From Siphonodentalium dalli (lineage: Eukaryota > Mollusca > Scaphopoda > Gadilida > Siphonodentaliidae): a stretch of DNA of 64,000 nucleotides. Shown in pieces: positions 35,201 to 47,399 of the stretch. The DNA lies in contig CP136068.1 of the NCBI GenBank assembly GCA_032622095.1, forward strand, positions 153,353,151 through 153,417,150. The letters are read 5' to 3'. The notes under the pieces were generated by a model that did no database searches, was not told the origin of the DNA, and saw nothing but the letters and a program-made list of their open reading frames with translations. The position numbers were made by a program, and so were the translations under genes. Every line of letters begins with the position of its first letter. Within the stretch, counting starts at the first letter, position 1.

Positions 35201-37128
35201 CAAATTAGAACCTGCATTATATAAATGCTACACTTTCAGAAATCATGTTGACTACAATTCGATCGCATATTCAACTGAACGGATTAGCGCCTTAAAAACT
35301 CACTGATGTCGTTTGTAGTTCAGAGAATTTTCCCGGCTGCTTCGGTTCATTAATGGGACTTCAATATTCGCTTTTCAGTTTTGTTCCGAGTAACTAGGAA
35401 CTGCAACGTATTGACACAAAAGAATACGACAGTTTCGATGTTTAAAAAAAATCCTTATTTTGACTCATTTACAGTATCACCAGTGATATGGATATGTGTT
35501 TATGAAGCTATTGTTTTTGTTATTATTGTCCTCCGATATTTTCTGTATGTTAATTTCAGTGTATTTTGGATGCAGAATTTATTATAAAAGGAGGAGCAAA
35601 CTGTTTAAATAAAATATTTAAAACTATGACTTTGATTACTTATAATTCATTGAAATAACAAACGGTTTTAAGAATAATAGTGATGCAATCAAATCATATA
35701 TCTTCCAAGTACTCCATGTCCTGAGTCGGGGCCGGAGTACACGTTTTAGTGACCGTCCTTAACGTGTGCTCTTTTCCTATTTCAGGATAAGCCACACAAA
35801 TGCACGGAATGTTCAAAATCATTCCCGACGCCCGGAGATCTGAGAAGCCACATGTATGTGCACAGCGGGACGTGGCCGTTTACGTGTGACGTATGTCATC
35901 GTGGATTCAGCAAGCAGACGAACCTTAAAAACCACATGCTATTACACAATGGTGAGTCCATATTTTTTATACACACAACATAACGTTGGACAACGTTGCC
36001 CACCTTTTTTAATCCAGTAACCAGAAAACTATAGATCATCTCGAAATAGTATTTTAAATGGCGTGAAAAAGTATATACCAATATAGAAGCCACTCGCTTA
36101 TCTTGATATTCGATCTTCAATATCTTATATTTAGGTAATCTGTTTAATCAAATAATCCGAAAACTATCCATAATTATGACGCAAATTGTCCACTCCATCT
36201 GGAATCCATATACTGGCCTGGCTTTAGCCAGCGGCCGAAAGCTTCTTTGAAAGAACGTTAGCTTTGTTTGACCCACATATGTGAGTAAGGGGGATGCCCA
36301 ATGAGACTTGAGTCCACGACAATAGGTGCAATGGCTTGCTCACCGGAAGCTGTCATAAGCTAATTACAGGCAGATCACCCTGCTGTAAACTCAATGTGAA
36401 GGTAGTTTCAGAATCAGTCAGAACGTTGAAATAAAACATGCAAGAAAGCCCCACGTCCTCCGGTATTTTTGGTACCGAGTTTACCATACATAACTTACCT
36501 GAATTAAAGGTACACTCATATATAGATAAGTTATATTTCCCAATTTGTATTGCTGTTGTCCCACCCATAACAGTAAAATTAAGTCAATATCATACTACTG
36601 ATAATCGTTGATTAATTCTTAACATGATGCATACATGTGAGTGTACTCCCCGCTAACACATCCATGATTCACGAAACACGAACTATAGCCTCTTATTTTG
36701 GCAGTTGAAATAGATTCCTAAAATGGTATTTCTAAATTCCTTCAGAAAAAAATTATCGATATATTCGGTATGTGTTGCCTATATATGTTCAATCAACTAG
36801 TTGTGAACGTGCTATATTTTCTCTCACAGATAAAGAGAAAACGGGTGAGATCAACCAATTCCAAGGAGAGTTGAAACATGAAACACAGAACTCGTCAACA
36901 CGACTGTCGCCAAGCAACAAACAAGAGGCAGAAGACTCTGGGTATGGAAGTTTCAGCCACGTGATGCCCTACTCACAACCAATCAGACACGTCGACATGT
37001 CTTGGAACTCACCGACGTGGACGCAACCTGCCTGGAAGTCGACGTCGCATAATTCTCCTGATCTTATCCACGCCTCATACCAAAATTATTTCCGGGCTCC
37101 GATGGTGCAACTAAATGGCGGATTCTGA
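29237..37128 (+). CDS. PRDM-type PR/SET and five C2H2 zinc-finger protein, copy B
   Basis: Exons 29237-29431, 31541-31820, 33347-33603, 34324-34495, 35016-35185, 35786-35951 and 36830-37128; same phases as copy A; 512 residues. Exon 1 protein is identical to A. In the PR domain one Gly of A is Cys here (ALHSNCQLMY). Exon 2 keeps the Glu-Asn codons that A lost. The fingers match A closely (finger 4 reads CSKSF instead of CAKSF), so binding specificity should be nearly the same. The tail differs more (SFSHVMPYSQ, WKSTSHNSPDLIHASYQNYF) than the nearly identical introns would predict. Intron 2 carries a B-specific 507-bp inverted-repeat element. No stop or broken splice site is seen. Recent duplicate of A. 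Confidence 0.85.
29585..29836. mobile_element. TTAA-target MITE, intron 1 of copy B
   Basis: Same insertion as 3567-3821, flanked by TTAA at 29581-29584 and 29837-29840. Just before it, unit A has about 350 extra bases (about 3170-3530) that B lacks. Confidence 0.6.
30115..30400 (+). repeat. SINE-like repeat in intron 1 of copy B
   Basis: Counterpart of 4100-4385, with only a few differences. Confidence 0.5.
30560..30960 (+). repeat. Intron-1 conserved block, copy B
   Basis: Counterpart of 4550-4960, with the same CTCTGGGAATACCCCGCTGA core and CGCGCATCACAAACAGTTTG. Confidence 0.5.
31889..32085. mobile_element. TTAA-flanked MITE, intron 2 of copy B
   Basis: TTAA at 31885-31888 and 32086-32089. 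Same ends as 5875-6086 but without the internal 15-base duplication seen in A. Confidence 0.7.
32804..33310. mobile_element. 507-bp long-TIR MITE inserted in intron 2 of copy B
   Basis: Compared with the empty site in copy A (GAGCAAGAAACTATAAC near 6791-6807), B has 507 extra bases plus a repeated CAAG. Ends are inverted (GCCATGAATCTCTAC with GTAGAGATTCATGG), and pairing continues inward for about 200 bases (CCGTAGAGATCA, GGAATATATTTCTTAGTTAT, GATAATGTACT). It inserted after the A/B duplication. Confidence 0.8.
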
Positions 37129-37290
37129 AACGGAAAATCACTACAATATTGCACGTGTGCACAAGGGAGATAATTATTACTGATAATTATCTATAATTCG
37201 AGAGAAATACTCTAGTCATAATATACCGTCCATATCATTGTTATGATTTGTTAAGTTTGTCAGATATAAATAATTTATTACGTTCTGATT

Positions 37291-37296
37291 ATTAAA
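37291..37296 (+). promoter_or_regulatory. Polyadenylation signal of copy B (ATTAAA)
   Basis: Same context as copy A (TTATTAAATACACATTT), about 165 bases after the stop. Confidence 0.5.
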
Positions 37297-37640
37297 TACA
37301 CATTTTCGTGAATTTCGCTGTTGTTGTCTGTTGTAGTCAGTCAGGAAAATGCGCAAATCGTCTTCATATTATATCGGGTATGGACAACGCGTCTGAACTC
37401 TTCCAATACGTTCAACTCCCCTATATATGTCACTTCGTGCAGCAATCGTGCTGCGGGATAAAAAACAATATTGACCATTGTCTTTGTATTCGTGGATTGA
37501 TTGGGGTTGATTTTCTTTATGAAAGAACACGATAGTTAAATAAGAAAAAATCCAGACACTTGTCTATAATTTCAACTCCCCTATACCTAATATTCTAAGA
37601 TTCAGCAAGCTATAAATGGAGTGAACTGACGGCAAAACAT

Positions 37641-38054
37641 CAAGCCTGAGTTTAGTGGGCCTGTCATTTGCAGAGGGTGAAATTAGTGACGCTATCCCGC
37701 ATAGCGAACTAGCATCACCAAATTCACACTCCGATTACCTCCGTCTGCATGGCCTCATTTTCCCTGGGAGACATTTACTCAGATTGAAGTTCCCAAATGG
37801 TGGATATTGTGATGTACCGCCATTGGGAACATCGATTTTGCAATGTGTCGTCTGCCAATTTGGGGATATAGAGAAACTAAACTAAAAGAGAAATAGGATC
37901 TGTGTGAAGAAGTGTGTATAGAAATTTGATAATAAACTTTCCAGGGAAGATGAGACCCAAGCAGAATGATGTCCTCCAGAGGGTGAACTTAGTGATACTA
38001 GCCCGCTAAATTCACCTCATTCTGAAAATGACAGGCACACTAAGTTCAGGCTTG
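37641..38054. mobile_element. hAT-like nonautonomous element, 3' flank of copy B
   Basis: Ends CAAGCCTGAGTTTAGTGGGC and the complement of CACTAAGTTCAGGCTTG, with flanks CAAAACAT and CAAAATAT. Same insertion as 10923-11339. Confidence 0.6.
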
Positions 38055-38821
38055 CAAAATATACACACAAGTGTTGAATATATATGGGTTTAACCTCGAT
38101 TGTCACGAATATTCAGAACAAGAAATTCAATTTTCGCAACAACAACATCATCCATTGTATAGACTATAGCTCCGATGCCCTTTCGAACCCGGCCCATATG
38201 GAGAGTTGTGCAATCGTTCTCATAGTTTACGAAAACCCGAAATAAATGGGCGCCTGATCCCCAAAAGACATATCGGTTGCTGTATGGGGATGCCTGTGTT
38301 CCTCTGTGATCCTTGCGTAATCCCACCGTGAGTTATTGTAGCACCTCCAACAAAGATATTCATTAGTCGATCGTCAATGTAATTACTTCTATAATGATGC
38401 ACTGGGTCGAATGATTCCTAATTTGAACGTTTGAATACCGGCGATTGTTACGCCTTCAACACACTTCCAACACGGGTTGTTTCTTTTCTATATACATTTT
38501 TAATCTCCTTTGAATATGGCGAAGTGGTCACCATCATCAAGAGTTGATCTCGATATTCATTTCATCTCCAACTGAGAGCATCAAAAGGAAACCATAGACA
38601 ACTCTGTCAGAGTGAGAGTTTGGTGACAGACCAGACCCACATTAAAGTCTCTTAACAATGTCAGACCAGACCATGGACGTGGCGACAGGGGTTGGGATGT
38701 ATAATCCCCCCAAACTTTGTTCAAAATTGTCAGTAGTTCTGAGTCTGTTTGTGTACGTCCCAGTGACCAGTTTGGCTTTTATGGAACGGTGGGAGAGCGC
38801 TTTTGTTTTTCTCTCCTATAG

Positions 38822-40008
38822 CAATTCAATTCAATTCAATTCAATTTAATATACTTTTACACCAAATATGGTCAAGTGTATACATACATAATATAGAAAC
38901 ATAATTTATAACAGTGTATTGAAAGAACATGTATTCATAAGACACAGTATGTCGCGCATAATATTGTAGTTATATATATTTATATATATTTGTATTGATT
39001 TTGGTATTTTTTGTTGTCTTATTGGGAGTTTGCATTCGTCTGGTCGCGTATTCTGTCTAGCAGTTGGTCACTATAGGTTGCCATTTTCCCTTTTTGTCAA
39101 GTCCGTGGTAGACAAAATGGGCAATTGATTTTAATACTTTTGGTTGTGAGCATGTCATTATTTGTTTAAATTGGGCTATTCCATCTAACTCTTGGATGTC
39201 TTTCGGTAGTTGTTTAAAGAGAGATTGAAGTTCGTTTGATAGTAACGAGCAATTGATGATGAGGTGGAATTCGTCGTCTAACTCGTTGCAATTTTCGCAA
39301 ATACGATATTGTTCGTCGATGTTGAGATATCGGCCTCGTTCGATTCCGAGGGAATGACAGCTGATCCGCTTTGAATGTTTCAATGTCTGCGGCGTTGACC
39401 GTGTCGTCGTCAAGTTTATTCCAGTCCAGGATGGTGCGCGGGAACAAGTTTATTCCAGTCCGGGATGGTGCGCGGGAACAAGTTTATTCCAGTCCAGGAT
39501 GGTGCGCGGGAACAAGGAATACTTGACAGGATGGTGCGCGGGAACAAGGAATACTTGACAGGATGGTGCGCGGGAACAAGGAATACTTGAACTGGTTTAT
39601 GTTTGACTGGATTGTTTGAAATGATGTTTGTTGGTCTCAAACCGTTCCACGATATTGGTATAACCACAGTCCTATAATTTCTTTTCCTTGATCTTCCCTT
39701 TCGATTGGTTTGTTTGTTTCAGGTTGTTGACGGGTGATATTGCAGGGGCCGACCCCTGAACCACTTTGTATAATAGGGTCAGACGTTTGTTTCTGCGACA
39801 CTCTTCTATATAGAGGTGGAAGTTCTAGTTTTTTTTAGCATTCTGGTGACGCAGCCCTTATCTCTTGACGTGTACTCTCTGGTGATGAACCATGCTGATT
39901 TTCTTTGCACCTTTTCTAGCATCGATGAACATTTGGCCGTGTATACGGATCCCAGATGGGAATACTCCGTAATTGGTTTCACCAAATCAAAATATGCTGT
40001 TTTCAAGT
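38822..40008 (-). mobile_element. Degenerate LINE fragment (end of reverse transcriptase and C-terminus)
   Basis: Reading on the minus strand from 40006, the frame gives FDLVKPITEYSHLGSVYTA, LEKVQRKSAWFIT and TSRDKGCVTRML, typical of the region after the catalytic domain. Then come repeated FPRTILDWNKL motifs, and a C-terminal Cys/His motif (CENCNELDDEFHLIINC) near 39290. The 3' UTR contains ATATGGTCAAGTG-type sequence and ends in (TTGAA)n. Frames are shifted, and nothing upstream of the catalytic domain remains. This is the parent family of 118-545, 25845-26285 and 51100-51360. Confidence 0.7.
39418..39600. repeat. 32-33-bp tandem repeat inside LINE coding sequence
   Basis: The unit GGATGGTGCGCGGGAACAAG occurs five times, three with TTTATTCCAGTCC and three with GAATACTTGACA spacers overlapping. 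On the minus strand it multiplies the LINE motif FPRTI-DWN. Confidence 0.75.
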
Positions 40009-40544
40009 TGGAAATTTCATGGGCATTTGGTCTACAGGGGTGCAGTTGGAAATTTCAAGACGACACCCTACCCCAACGATGACCCCCTAGCCACATCCCT
40101 GAATTAGTCCGACATCGAAAGCGTTTCAATCATAAGGAATGGTCATGTCAGACCAATTGGAATCCATACTGTACGGAGGGCATTATATTAAATATCAATT
40201 ACTCATATAATTGCACAAAACTGGTAAATTAAGATTATTTAGCGCCGAAGGTTAACGATATTCTGTCGGTTGTAAGTTGCTCCCATACAAGTTGGCATCT
40301 GAGCGCAACGTCACGGCGCAATTAAAACAATCAGTGTCCTTAGCTTGAGTTCCATATCGACATTTTTATGCATATATGAACGTAAATATCTAAAAGTAGT
40401 CCCTTAGCGATAAGTTTTTGGAAGAAATTTGAAGCACAATGTTGCCCTTTGAAACATGTTTGTGAAATATATATCCACTCACAACAGCTCAGAGTATATA
40501 AATTACAGACATAATCGGATGGCATGTTCATAAACTGAACACAT

Positions 40545-40760
40545 TGCTGATTTACAACCCGCCATCTGCAGTGTTGATATTACTTTCATTGATCAGAGCT
40601 GATGTCACTCTGTCATATATACATACTTAATGCACTTTATGGACGGATATGAAGACTTAGTGAACATTATCCTAAGCGGGGACACTGCGGTGGTTTACTT
40701 CATGGCATGTCAGTCAGTATAGTTATAAGCAGATACGTGGTTGTCAATTCACTTCCGGGT
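40545..40760 (+). repeat. Spacer block shared with 14870-15070
   Basis: CTTTCATTGATCAGAGCTGA, GACTTAGTGAAC, CATGGCATGTCAGTCA and TTGTCAATTCACTTCCG occur in the same order as in unit A's spacer. Confidence 0.5.
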
Positions 40761-40764
40761 GGAA

Positions 40765-42060
40765 ATATTTTCGTTTGTTTTCAGAGATCATGGGTCACAC
40801 AATAATATATATTCTATTAGTTTCAGTATAGTGAACGAAGTAATTTTGGTAGCATTATAATGGTGGACACAAATCATACCGGCGCACTTAAAGCCACGTG
40901 GCGGTTTGGGCTCCAACATAATTATACTAATAATATTCGCTTTTGAGTTTTTTCCGGTATCGAAATATATCAATATATACATGAACCATTCTTCGACGAT
41001 AACATATCTCCCAGAAAGAGGAATTGAAGTCATAAACAATACAATTTCTATTATAAAGCTCGGTGTCCGAGCAAATCCTGCACCATTTCTGTTCATTAAA
41101 TTTCAGGAATCGGAAACGGAATAATGCGCGACTTTCCGGAAAAATAAATACATATCGCGTTATCTTAACTATTAAAAAACTTCTCGCACTGCTTTCCTTT
41201 CGTTATAACTATGTACAAGAAAACCATAGTCAGAAATGGTAACGAGCTCAAGATCATATATTATATACCCATGATTGTAATTATAGAATATAAAATATAT
41301 TGGTTTCGCGAATGACCTACTCGAATTCCGTTAAAATAACAATAACAACCAGCACTTAATTAACGAACCGGCGGCCGATTCGGCCGTCTCCGACCACGAC
41401 CCCCAGTGGGCTGCAGAACGAAAAATGTCTATAAAAGTTGAAATATAAGACTTACAAATTATCTTTTATTGGTAATTGACATAGCTTGTCACAAACAAAA
41501 AATCATCATTATTGACATAATAATGTAAAGGACAATTATAAACGAAATTGAAATTCCCAACTACACCTTTTACCGGACTCGGCCTCCTGGTCGCGCAGTT
41601 CGACTTTTAAATCGGAAAAAACCCATTATCTATAAATAAAATGCCCAGCGGACCACAGCTATCAAGAATTTGGAGAACAGTATACACGCGGCGCGCGCTA
41701 ATAATACCATCCACGTGTCAGAGCGACGACAGCTCTATATTTTCTTCTCAGGTGCGCCCCCCCCCGATTTAAAATATTGAACCGAAACGAAACGATTGGA
41801 AACAAAATACGTATTATCAGCGCTATATCGACCAATTTGAGTTGAAAAAGTATCAAAATACGAGTACATGTAACGCACAGTGGAAACGCGGAAAATTGTC
41901 AGAAATTTTCAATCTGTTAAAACAAGAGAACCAATGTCAGAAATGGTAACGCGCTCAAGGTCATATATTATAAACCCAAGAATATAATTGTAGAATATAA
42001 AATATATCTGTATGGGTGAAATTATAAAATTGTTAAAGAATACAAGACAAAATTATTAAA
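40765..42060. other. Spacer without recognisable gene
   Basis: Short open frames occur on both strands around 40788-41124, but none has splice context or a recognisable motif. The segment 41350-41760 is locally richer in G and C (GGCGGCCGATTCGGCCG) and has no match elsewhere in the window. Confidence 0.35.
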
Positions 42061-42064
42061 ATTG

Positions 42065-42940
42065 TTAGGCCAATGCATTCTCTTATATATGCGCGGTGAC
42101 CTATGGTCGACTCGCATATATAAGAGAATGAATTGGCACAGGGTAAAAAAATCCCGACTTACGACTGGATTTGATATGGCGGGTCACATATGACCAAAAT
42201 ACAATTCAAGATCTATTGCATGTCTAACTGGGTTGTGTATCTTCAATTCAATTATTTTCTGTTTATATATCAGATTATGGAGGCACGAACTCAGTATGAG
42301 TGTTCACTGTTTCAAATGTGCTTAATTAAGAGAGCGTGAACAAATTCTCATTTCTCATCGATAGCCATGTATCGATCGGAATGGCACATTGAGAATTTGA
42401 GATGTCCCTCAACTCAGATCAAGCTGGAGAATCGATAGAACAGATTACAAGATATAAATGACATTGATGACATTGAAGCCATATGTAACAATAAATTTCA
42501 CATGATGAAATCATGAGTCTTTAGATTATCCCTTTCATGATGGGAGGTTCATGAATTTTTACGAAAACCATGTGCCAATGCATTCGCTTATATATGCGAG
42601 TCGACCATACGCCTAAGAAATTTTATATTCATTTTTATAATTGTTAAAAATGTATAAACAAATGAAAAAAAATGATAAAAATTGATAAAGAATTTTAGAA
42701 AAATTGATAAAGAATGTAAGACAAAAATGATAAAAAATGATAAAATTGTTAAATATAAGAAAAAATTATAAAAATGATAAAATTGTTATAGAGTGTAAGA
42801 AAAGAGTATACAAAATTGTTAAAGAATGTAAGAAACATTGATAAAAAAAATGAAAAAAAGGTGCTAAGCAAATGCATTCTCTTATATATATGCGAGGCGA
42901 CCTTGGTCGACTCCCATATATAATATAATGTATTGGTAGA
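42065..42940. repeat. Cluster of small hairpins and an AT-rich array
   Basis: GCATTCTCTTATATATGCG and CGCATATATAAGAGAATG around GTCGAC form hairpins at about 42070-42140, and again at 42866-42936; a half copy is at 42570-42612. Between them (42640-42860) the AT-rich motif AAAATTGTTAAAGAATGTAA is repeated loosely. Confidence 0.55.
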
Positions 42941-43204
42941 GGGTCTTTAATGTTGCCCCAGCGCAGCTCCCGTCATGAAAGGGTTATTTGTCTGTCCAAC
43001 AACTGTCAGTCATATCAATTTCCAAATTGTTTAGAGTATTTCTCACAGTGAGATAGACGCTCTTTATTTTCCCGATATTAGGATTAGACTAACAAGAGAC
43101 GCTCTTTATTTTTACCATATTAGATTAAACTAACAAAAGGAGTTCTTTATCCCTATCTGAGAAAGCTTATCGGTTACTCACTGGAAGAAGAGTACCATAC
43201 TATA

Positions 43205-43653
43205 TGGAGCCCCGGAGGTGACATCCGATTTTTTTTTTTAAGTCGTGGCCACGAGACAATGAAGTCGTGGCCACGAGAATATTAAGTTGTGGCCACGACT
43301 TCATATTCTCGTGGCCACGACTTCATGCTCGTGGGCACGAGTTCACATTCTCGTAACCACGACTTTATTCTCGTGGGCACGAGTTCACATTCTCGTGACC
43401 ACGACTTCATATTCTCGTGGCCACGACTTCATTCTCTTGGCCATGACTTTATTCTCGTGGTCATGACTTTCATTCTAGTGGCCACGAGTTCATATTCTCG
43501 CGGCCACGACTTCATTCTCGTTGCCACGACTTTATTCTCGTGGTCACGAGTTCATATTCTCGTGCCCACGACTTTATTCTCGTGGCCACGACTTCATATT
43601 CTCGTGGGCCACAACTTTATAAAACAAAATCGGATGTCACCTCCGGGGCTCCA
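43205..43653. mobile_element. TIR element filled with a GTGGCCAC minisatellite
   Basis: TGGAGCCCCGGAGGTGACAT at the left and its exact complement ATGTCACCTCCGGGGCTCCA at the right (TIR about 28 bases), with TA on both sides. The interior is about 17 units of 21-23 bases built on the palindrome TCGTGGCCACGA alternating with TTCATATTC. A long plus-strand ORF across it is a repeat artefact. Confidence 0.75.
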
Positions 43654-44327
43654 TATTTAATCACATATAATATTTTGATAAGACTAAATGCATTGGTACA
43701 ACATATATAGCAGAACACCGTTTCAAAATTATGAGTTTTAGAAAACTGATCAACCCTGAGCTCTTGCCTATAGTATCTACATCATGCAGAGCTGTGTGAT
43801 GTCCGGCCGGGTACAATGGGATTCTTTCTTTTATTTTTGTCTCAAGATTACTTCTGATTTTATTACATGCACTAAAACTACCTGACTTACATGTGCTAAC
43901 AGATGACCATGGTTAGCGATATATAATAAGATATATATAGTGATTGTTCGTTAAGTGTGTGGAGCTGCTCCGGCTTGCGGTCACACAGTCGGGGTGTCGG
44001 GTGGAAACTGCTTGATCTCTTAATCCCGATCACATTCCCTTGATCCATCTTGAAACACCGCTCTATACCGAGATAAGAGGCACGGACATATAGCCATGGT
44101 CCTTTTAAGATTTCTTGATTATATTCTATCTGGGATGTTTCCTGTGCACGCAGGCGTTTTCATGACATCCGTATGTTATAGACGACACTGATTAAAAGTA
44201 AGTGTCGTTTTTTCTTCCGAAATTCCAACTAATTTTGGATCAAATTGGTACATTTAATGAATGTCATCGCTATCATTCCCTTAAGTTTATTTCCGATGCA
44301 AGTACGTTAACTAATTAGGATATATAG

Positions 44328-44490
44328 ACAGAACACAACGCGCTTCTTAATCGATAATCTTTTATCGAATGAGTTGCAGATGGTGCAAGGATATATTTCA
44401 CGAGAGCGTAGCTCGAGCGAAATATAACTTTGCGCCGTCCGCAACGAGTTCGATAAAAGATTCCAGATTATGATGCAAGTTGTGTTCTGT
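44328..44490. mobile_element. Foldback element with CGAGCTACGCTC centre
   Basis: ACAGAACACAAC and GTTGTGTTCTGT form the ends. Inside, AATCTTTTATCGAA pairs with TTCGATAAAAGATT, and AAATATAACTTTGCGCC pairs with GGTGCAAGGATATATTT. The centre is GAGCGTAGCTCG. Confidence 0.65.
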
Positions 44491-44499
44491 ATTTATTCT

Positions 44500-45805
44500 A
44501 CACCGTTCAGTCAGATAAGTTCAATCCATGAATGTCACCTCCATTGTTACTATAGCTACCTTTATTGTGATTTAAGTCTGACAAATAACCAGTAATTATG
44601 GGGGGATCACCGGAAGCGGATGATCGACGTATAATGTACGCCATCTTTCTTGGCGTCAACAAGAATAGTTCGGGCTTGTATTCCACTAGAGGTATACACT
44701 AATATGTATTCACTGGCTGGGATTCCGTTGAATACATGTGCCTCGCGTCAATGGGTGTGGAATAATAAGTAGTGTGTGGTTTTATTGACCCATGTTTATC
44801 CTGGCAGTGCGACTAACACAACCAAAATACAAGGTTTATTTTGATGTTTGTTCAAAGACCATACATGCATGTTGCTGTAATGGCGTCTGCTCTTGTTCGT
44901 GTTGTTTTTTCCATAGAAAAATTCAAATTCTATAAAAATGTCATCAAACAAGGTTATTCTTGTCTGGAATATGTCAGTTCATAGACTTTCTGCAATGACA
45001 ACCTTCTGGTCGTCTGGTTTCGGTGGGTGGTGATTCATTACGTCACCGCGAACAAACACTTACAGCTTTCTAACTGTTAGCATTTATGACCATGAAAATC
45101 ATCTCCACGTGGGTTCATTAGTCCCAATAATTGTCAGGTATATACTCCTTGCTAGAAATGTGACAGTTCAGTAACCTACACATATATTCCCACTTGGTGT
45201 TGTATTGTTTCTACTATATAGAAGCGTTTGGAACCAGTTTTCTCCCGCTGGGATATACAGGAAGTGTGATGGCAAGGCGATATGTCATAATCTCACGTGA
45301 ATCGGGAAATTATCACGAAGTTAAAGGGACACATGGGTTGTAGAAGTAGAAGAGAGGATTTACAAAAAAAAAGCGACAATATATAGGCTTGTTGTCTCAT
45401 CCCATTCCAATCACCCATAATCATCCATTATAATTTTGTTAAAATATTATTCTTTTTTTGTATTGGGAATAAATATTGTTTACACCAAATAAAGTAAATT
45501 TTATAAACGTCTGTAAAACAACTATCATCAACAAATACATGTGAACATAGATCGACTGTTTTAGGTTCATTAACATTAGAATAGTTTATTACTCCGTCCA
45601 TTACTTATGGCACTGGAGGATACCACATATATAATGAATTACAGAATAAATAAACAACAGCTGCATGTAAATATTATATATACGTATAGTTGCCCAAACA
45701 AAAATGGTGAATATGAATTCATAAGTCCTCAAACTGATGCAACATAACTCTCCAATAACGAAATTTCCATATCGAAACCATTGTTATGTAAACACGATTG
45801 TTACA
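44500..45805. other. Spacer; inverted homology block at 44975-45130
   Basis: 44975-45130 is the reverse complement of the 17590-17725 block (TGGTTTCGGTGGGTGGTGAT, TTACGTCACCGCG, ACAGCTTTCTAACTGTTAGC). Otherwise nothing recognisable. Confidence 0.4.
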
Positions 45806-45810
45806 GTGGA

Positions 45811-46064
45811 CAAGCCTTGAAATAGTGTGTCTATCATTTGCAGAATGAGGTCCCCAGAGGGTGAATTTAGTGATGCTACCCCGCATAGCGGGCTAGCATC
45901 ATCAAATTCACCATCTGGGAACCTCATTCTGATTACAACTCAACAGACTGAGGTTCCCATAGGGTGAATTTGGTGATGCTAACCCGCTATGCGGGGTAGC
46001 ATCTCTAAATTCTCCCTCTGGGGACCTCATTCTGCAAATGACAGGCACACTATTTCAAGGCTTG
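45811..46064. mobile_element. Complete hAT-like MITE with 8-bp target duplication
   Basis: The 8-base sequence ACAGTGGA occurs directly on both sides (45803-45810, 46065-46072). TIRs are CAAGCCTTGAAATAGTGTG and its complement. The interior is a long palindrome containing AGAATGAGGTCCCCAGAGGG and CCGCATAGCGGGCTAGCATC. The 8-bp duplication is diagnostic of hAT-type transposition. It defines the family also found at 10923-11339 and 37641-38054. Confidence 0.85.
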
Positions 46065-46439
46065 ACAGTGGAATTACCGATACAAGTCCAATTAGTCCAA
46101 TAATATACCATCTTTTTAATAAAAACTAGACCGTAAACATTGGAAAGTGTAAAATATTGAAAAAAAATCTGAATATCATATCCATACTAAAATATTTGAA
46201 CTCACTACACGGTCAGCGATGGTGACAAATCACTGTAACAGTTTGCTCACTGAACAATGTTTTCAATAAAGGCGAAATTTCGTTATCGGAGAACTATTAA
46301 TAATGAATCTATTTTATCCATGCAGGTTCTTCTTAGTGGTGATATTTTACAGACTTATATATTTTTAGCAAATTTACCCACATGGAGCCTGGACTAGTAT
46401 TAATAATCAGTAGGGCACATCACAGAAGGATTAGTAATC

Positions 46440-46690
46440 CTCAGTACAAATGCTATGAGATTAACTGAGTGTATCTTAATAGAGGTGTTAACTTTCCCCA
46501 AACCTGATCAAACACCACTAGTATAATTACGATATAAGAGTTTCCTGAAATTAATGGTATTAAACCAATATTTTTCAAAATGTTTGAGGAATTAAAAAGT
46601 GACTTGCCAAAACTTTTGCCAAATGAAAATATTTTTTGCCAAATGTTAATTATTTTTGCCATTGGCAAATTTGGCAAGTGGCAGCGCGAA
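46440..46690. repeat. Inverted copy of sequence upstream of PRDM A/B
   Basis: The reverse complement of 46440-46690 resembles 1640-1810 and 28010-28185 (GGCAAGTCACTTTT, AATACCATT, AGTTAACACCTCTATTAAGA). It is therefore an interspersed repeat. Confidence 0.45.
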
Positions 46691-47399
46691 CCCTGAGTAT
46701 TATACAACATTGAATGGCTTTTTGGCATATTATAACATTGGTAAATTCGATCAAATCACAAGTAGATCGCGTGTAGAAAACAAATATGCGTCAAACATAT
46801 GTGTCAGCTAAGGAATAGTCACAGGCCTTTGGTCGACGCCTGTACACATTTGTGTATCTGAATTGTGAAAAGCGCTGCCATACAGGGGTACTGTACTCAA
46901 ATGTTGTTGTTGTTGTTGGGTTCTCTATTCTCTGGTTCGTAGAATAAGGTAGCCAGATTTCCATTATTTGTCGGTCTACATGCTGAGTAAGAATTAATGT
47001 TACATGTGGCAGATAAACCAGAAAACAGAAATAGAACGCTCGTGAACAGTTTTCAGGCAAATGTATCAAATAAATGTTATATTATATGCATAATAGTCCC
47101 AGATACTTACTAATTTCTTTGTATAGTTAGTGATTGGCTTGAGTTCTCGCCCCGTATCAATATATTGTTTACACGATGGGTGCCACGCGTTGCACAATCC
47201 ACTATCCGTCAATTCATTTGATTACGTCTTGCACATGGAAATTCGTAACTTAGTTTAATACTAACTTGAAACGTTTACAGAAGACACATTCGACTCAAAT
47301 TAATTATGTGTCTGTATATTGTCGATATTAGGTCGTTGTTATTACCGGAAATTTATTATTGAAATTGGCATACAGTGCCCCTTTAAATGATTTTACGAT

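Larger units (their letters stand above)
38655..40110. mobile_element. Possible CAGGGATG-type element split by a LINE
   Basis: GGACGTGGCGACAGGGGTTG near 38677 resembles the left end of the element at 23489, and AGCCACATCCCTG near 40104 matches its right end. Sequence of the family (AGTTGGAAATTTCA) appears at 40005-40060. The LINE fragment lies between, so nested insertion is the simplest reading. Confidence 0.4.

Noticed and set aside
40788-41124. Open frames on both strands near 41 kb, one ending FLFIKFQESETE
   Set aside because: No splice context, start context, repeat-free conservation or recognisable motif; kept only as spacer.
43289-43660. 123-codon ORF of HDFILVGTSSHSR-type repeats
   Set aside because: Produced by the GTGGCCAC minisatellite within a TIR element.
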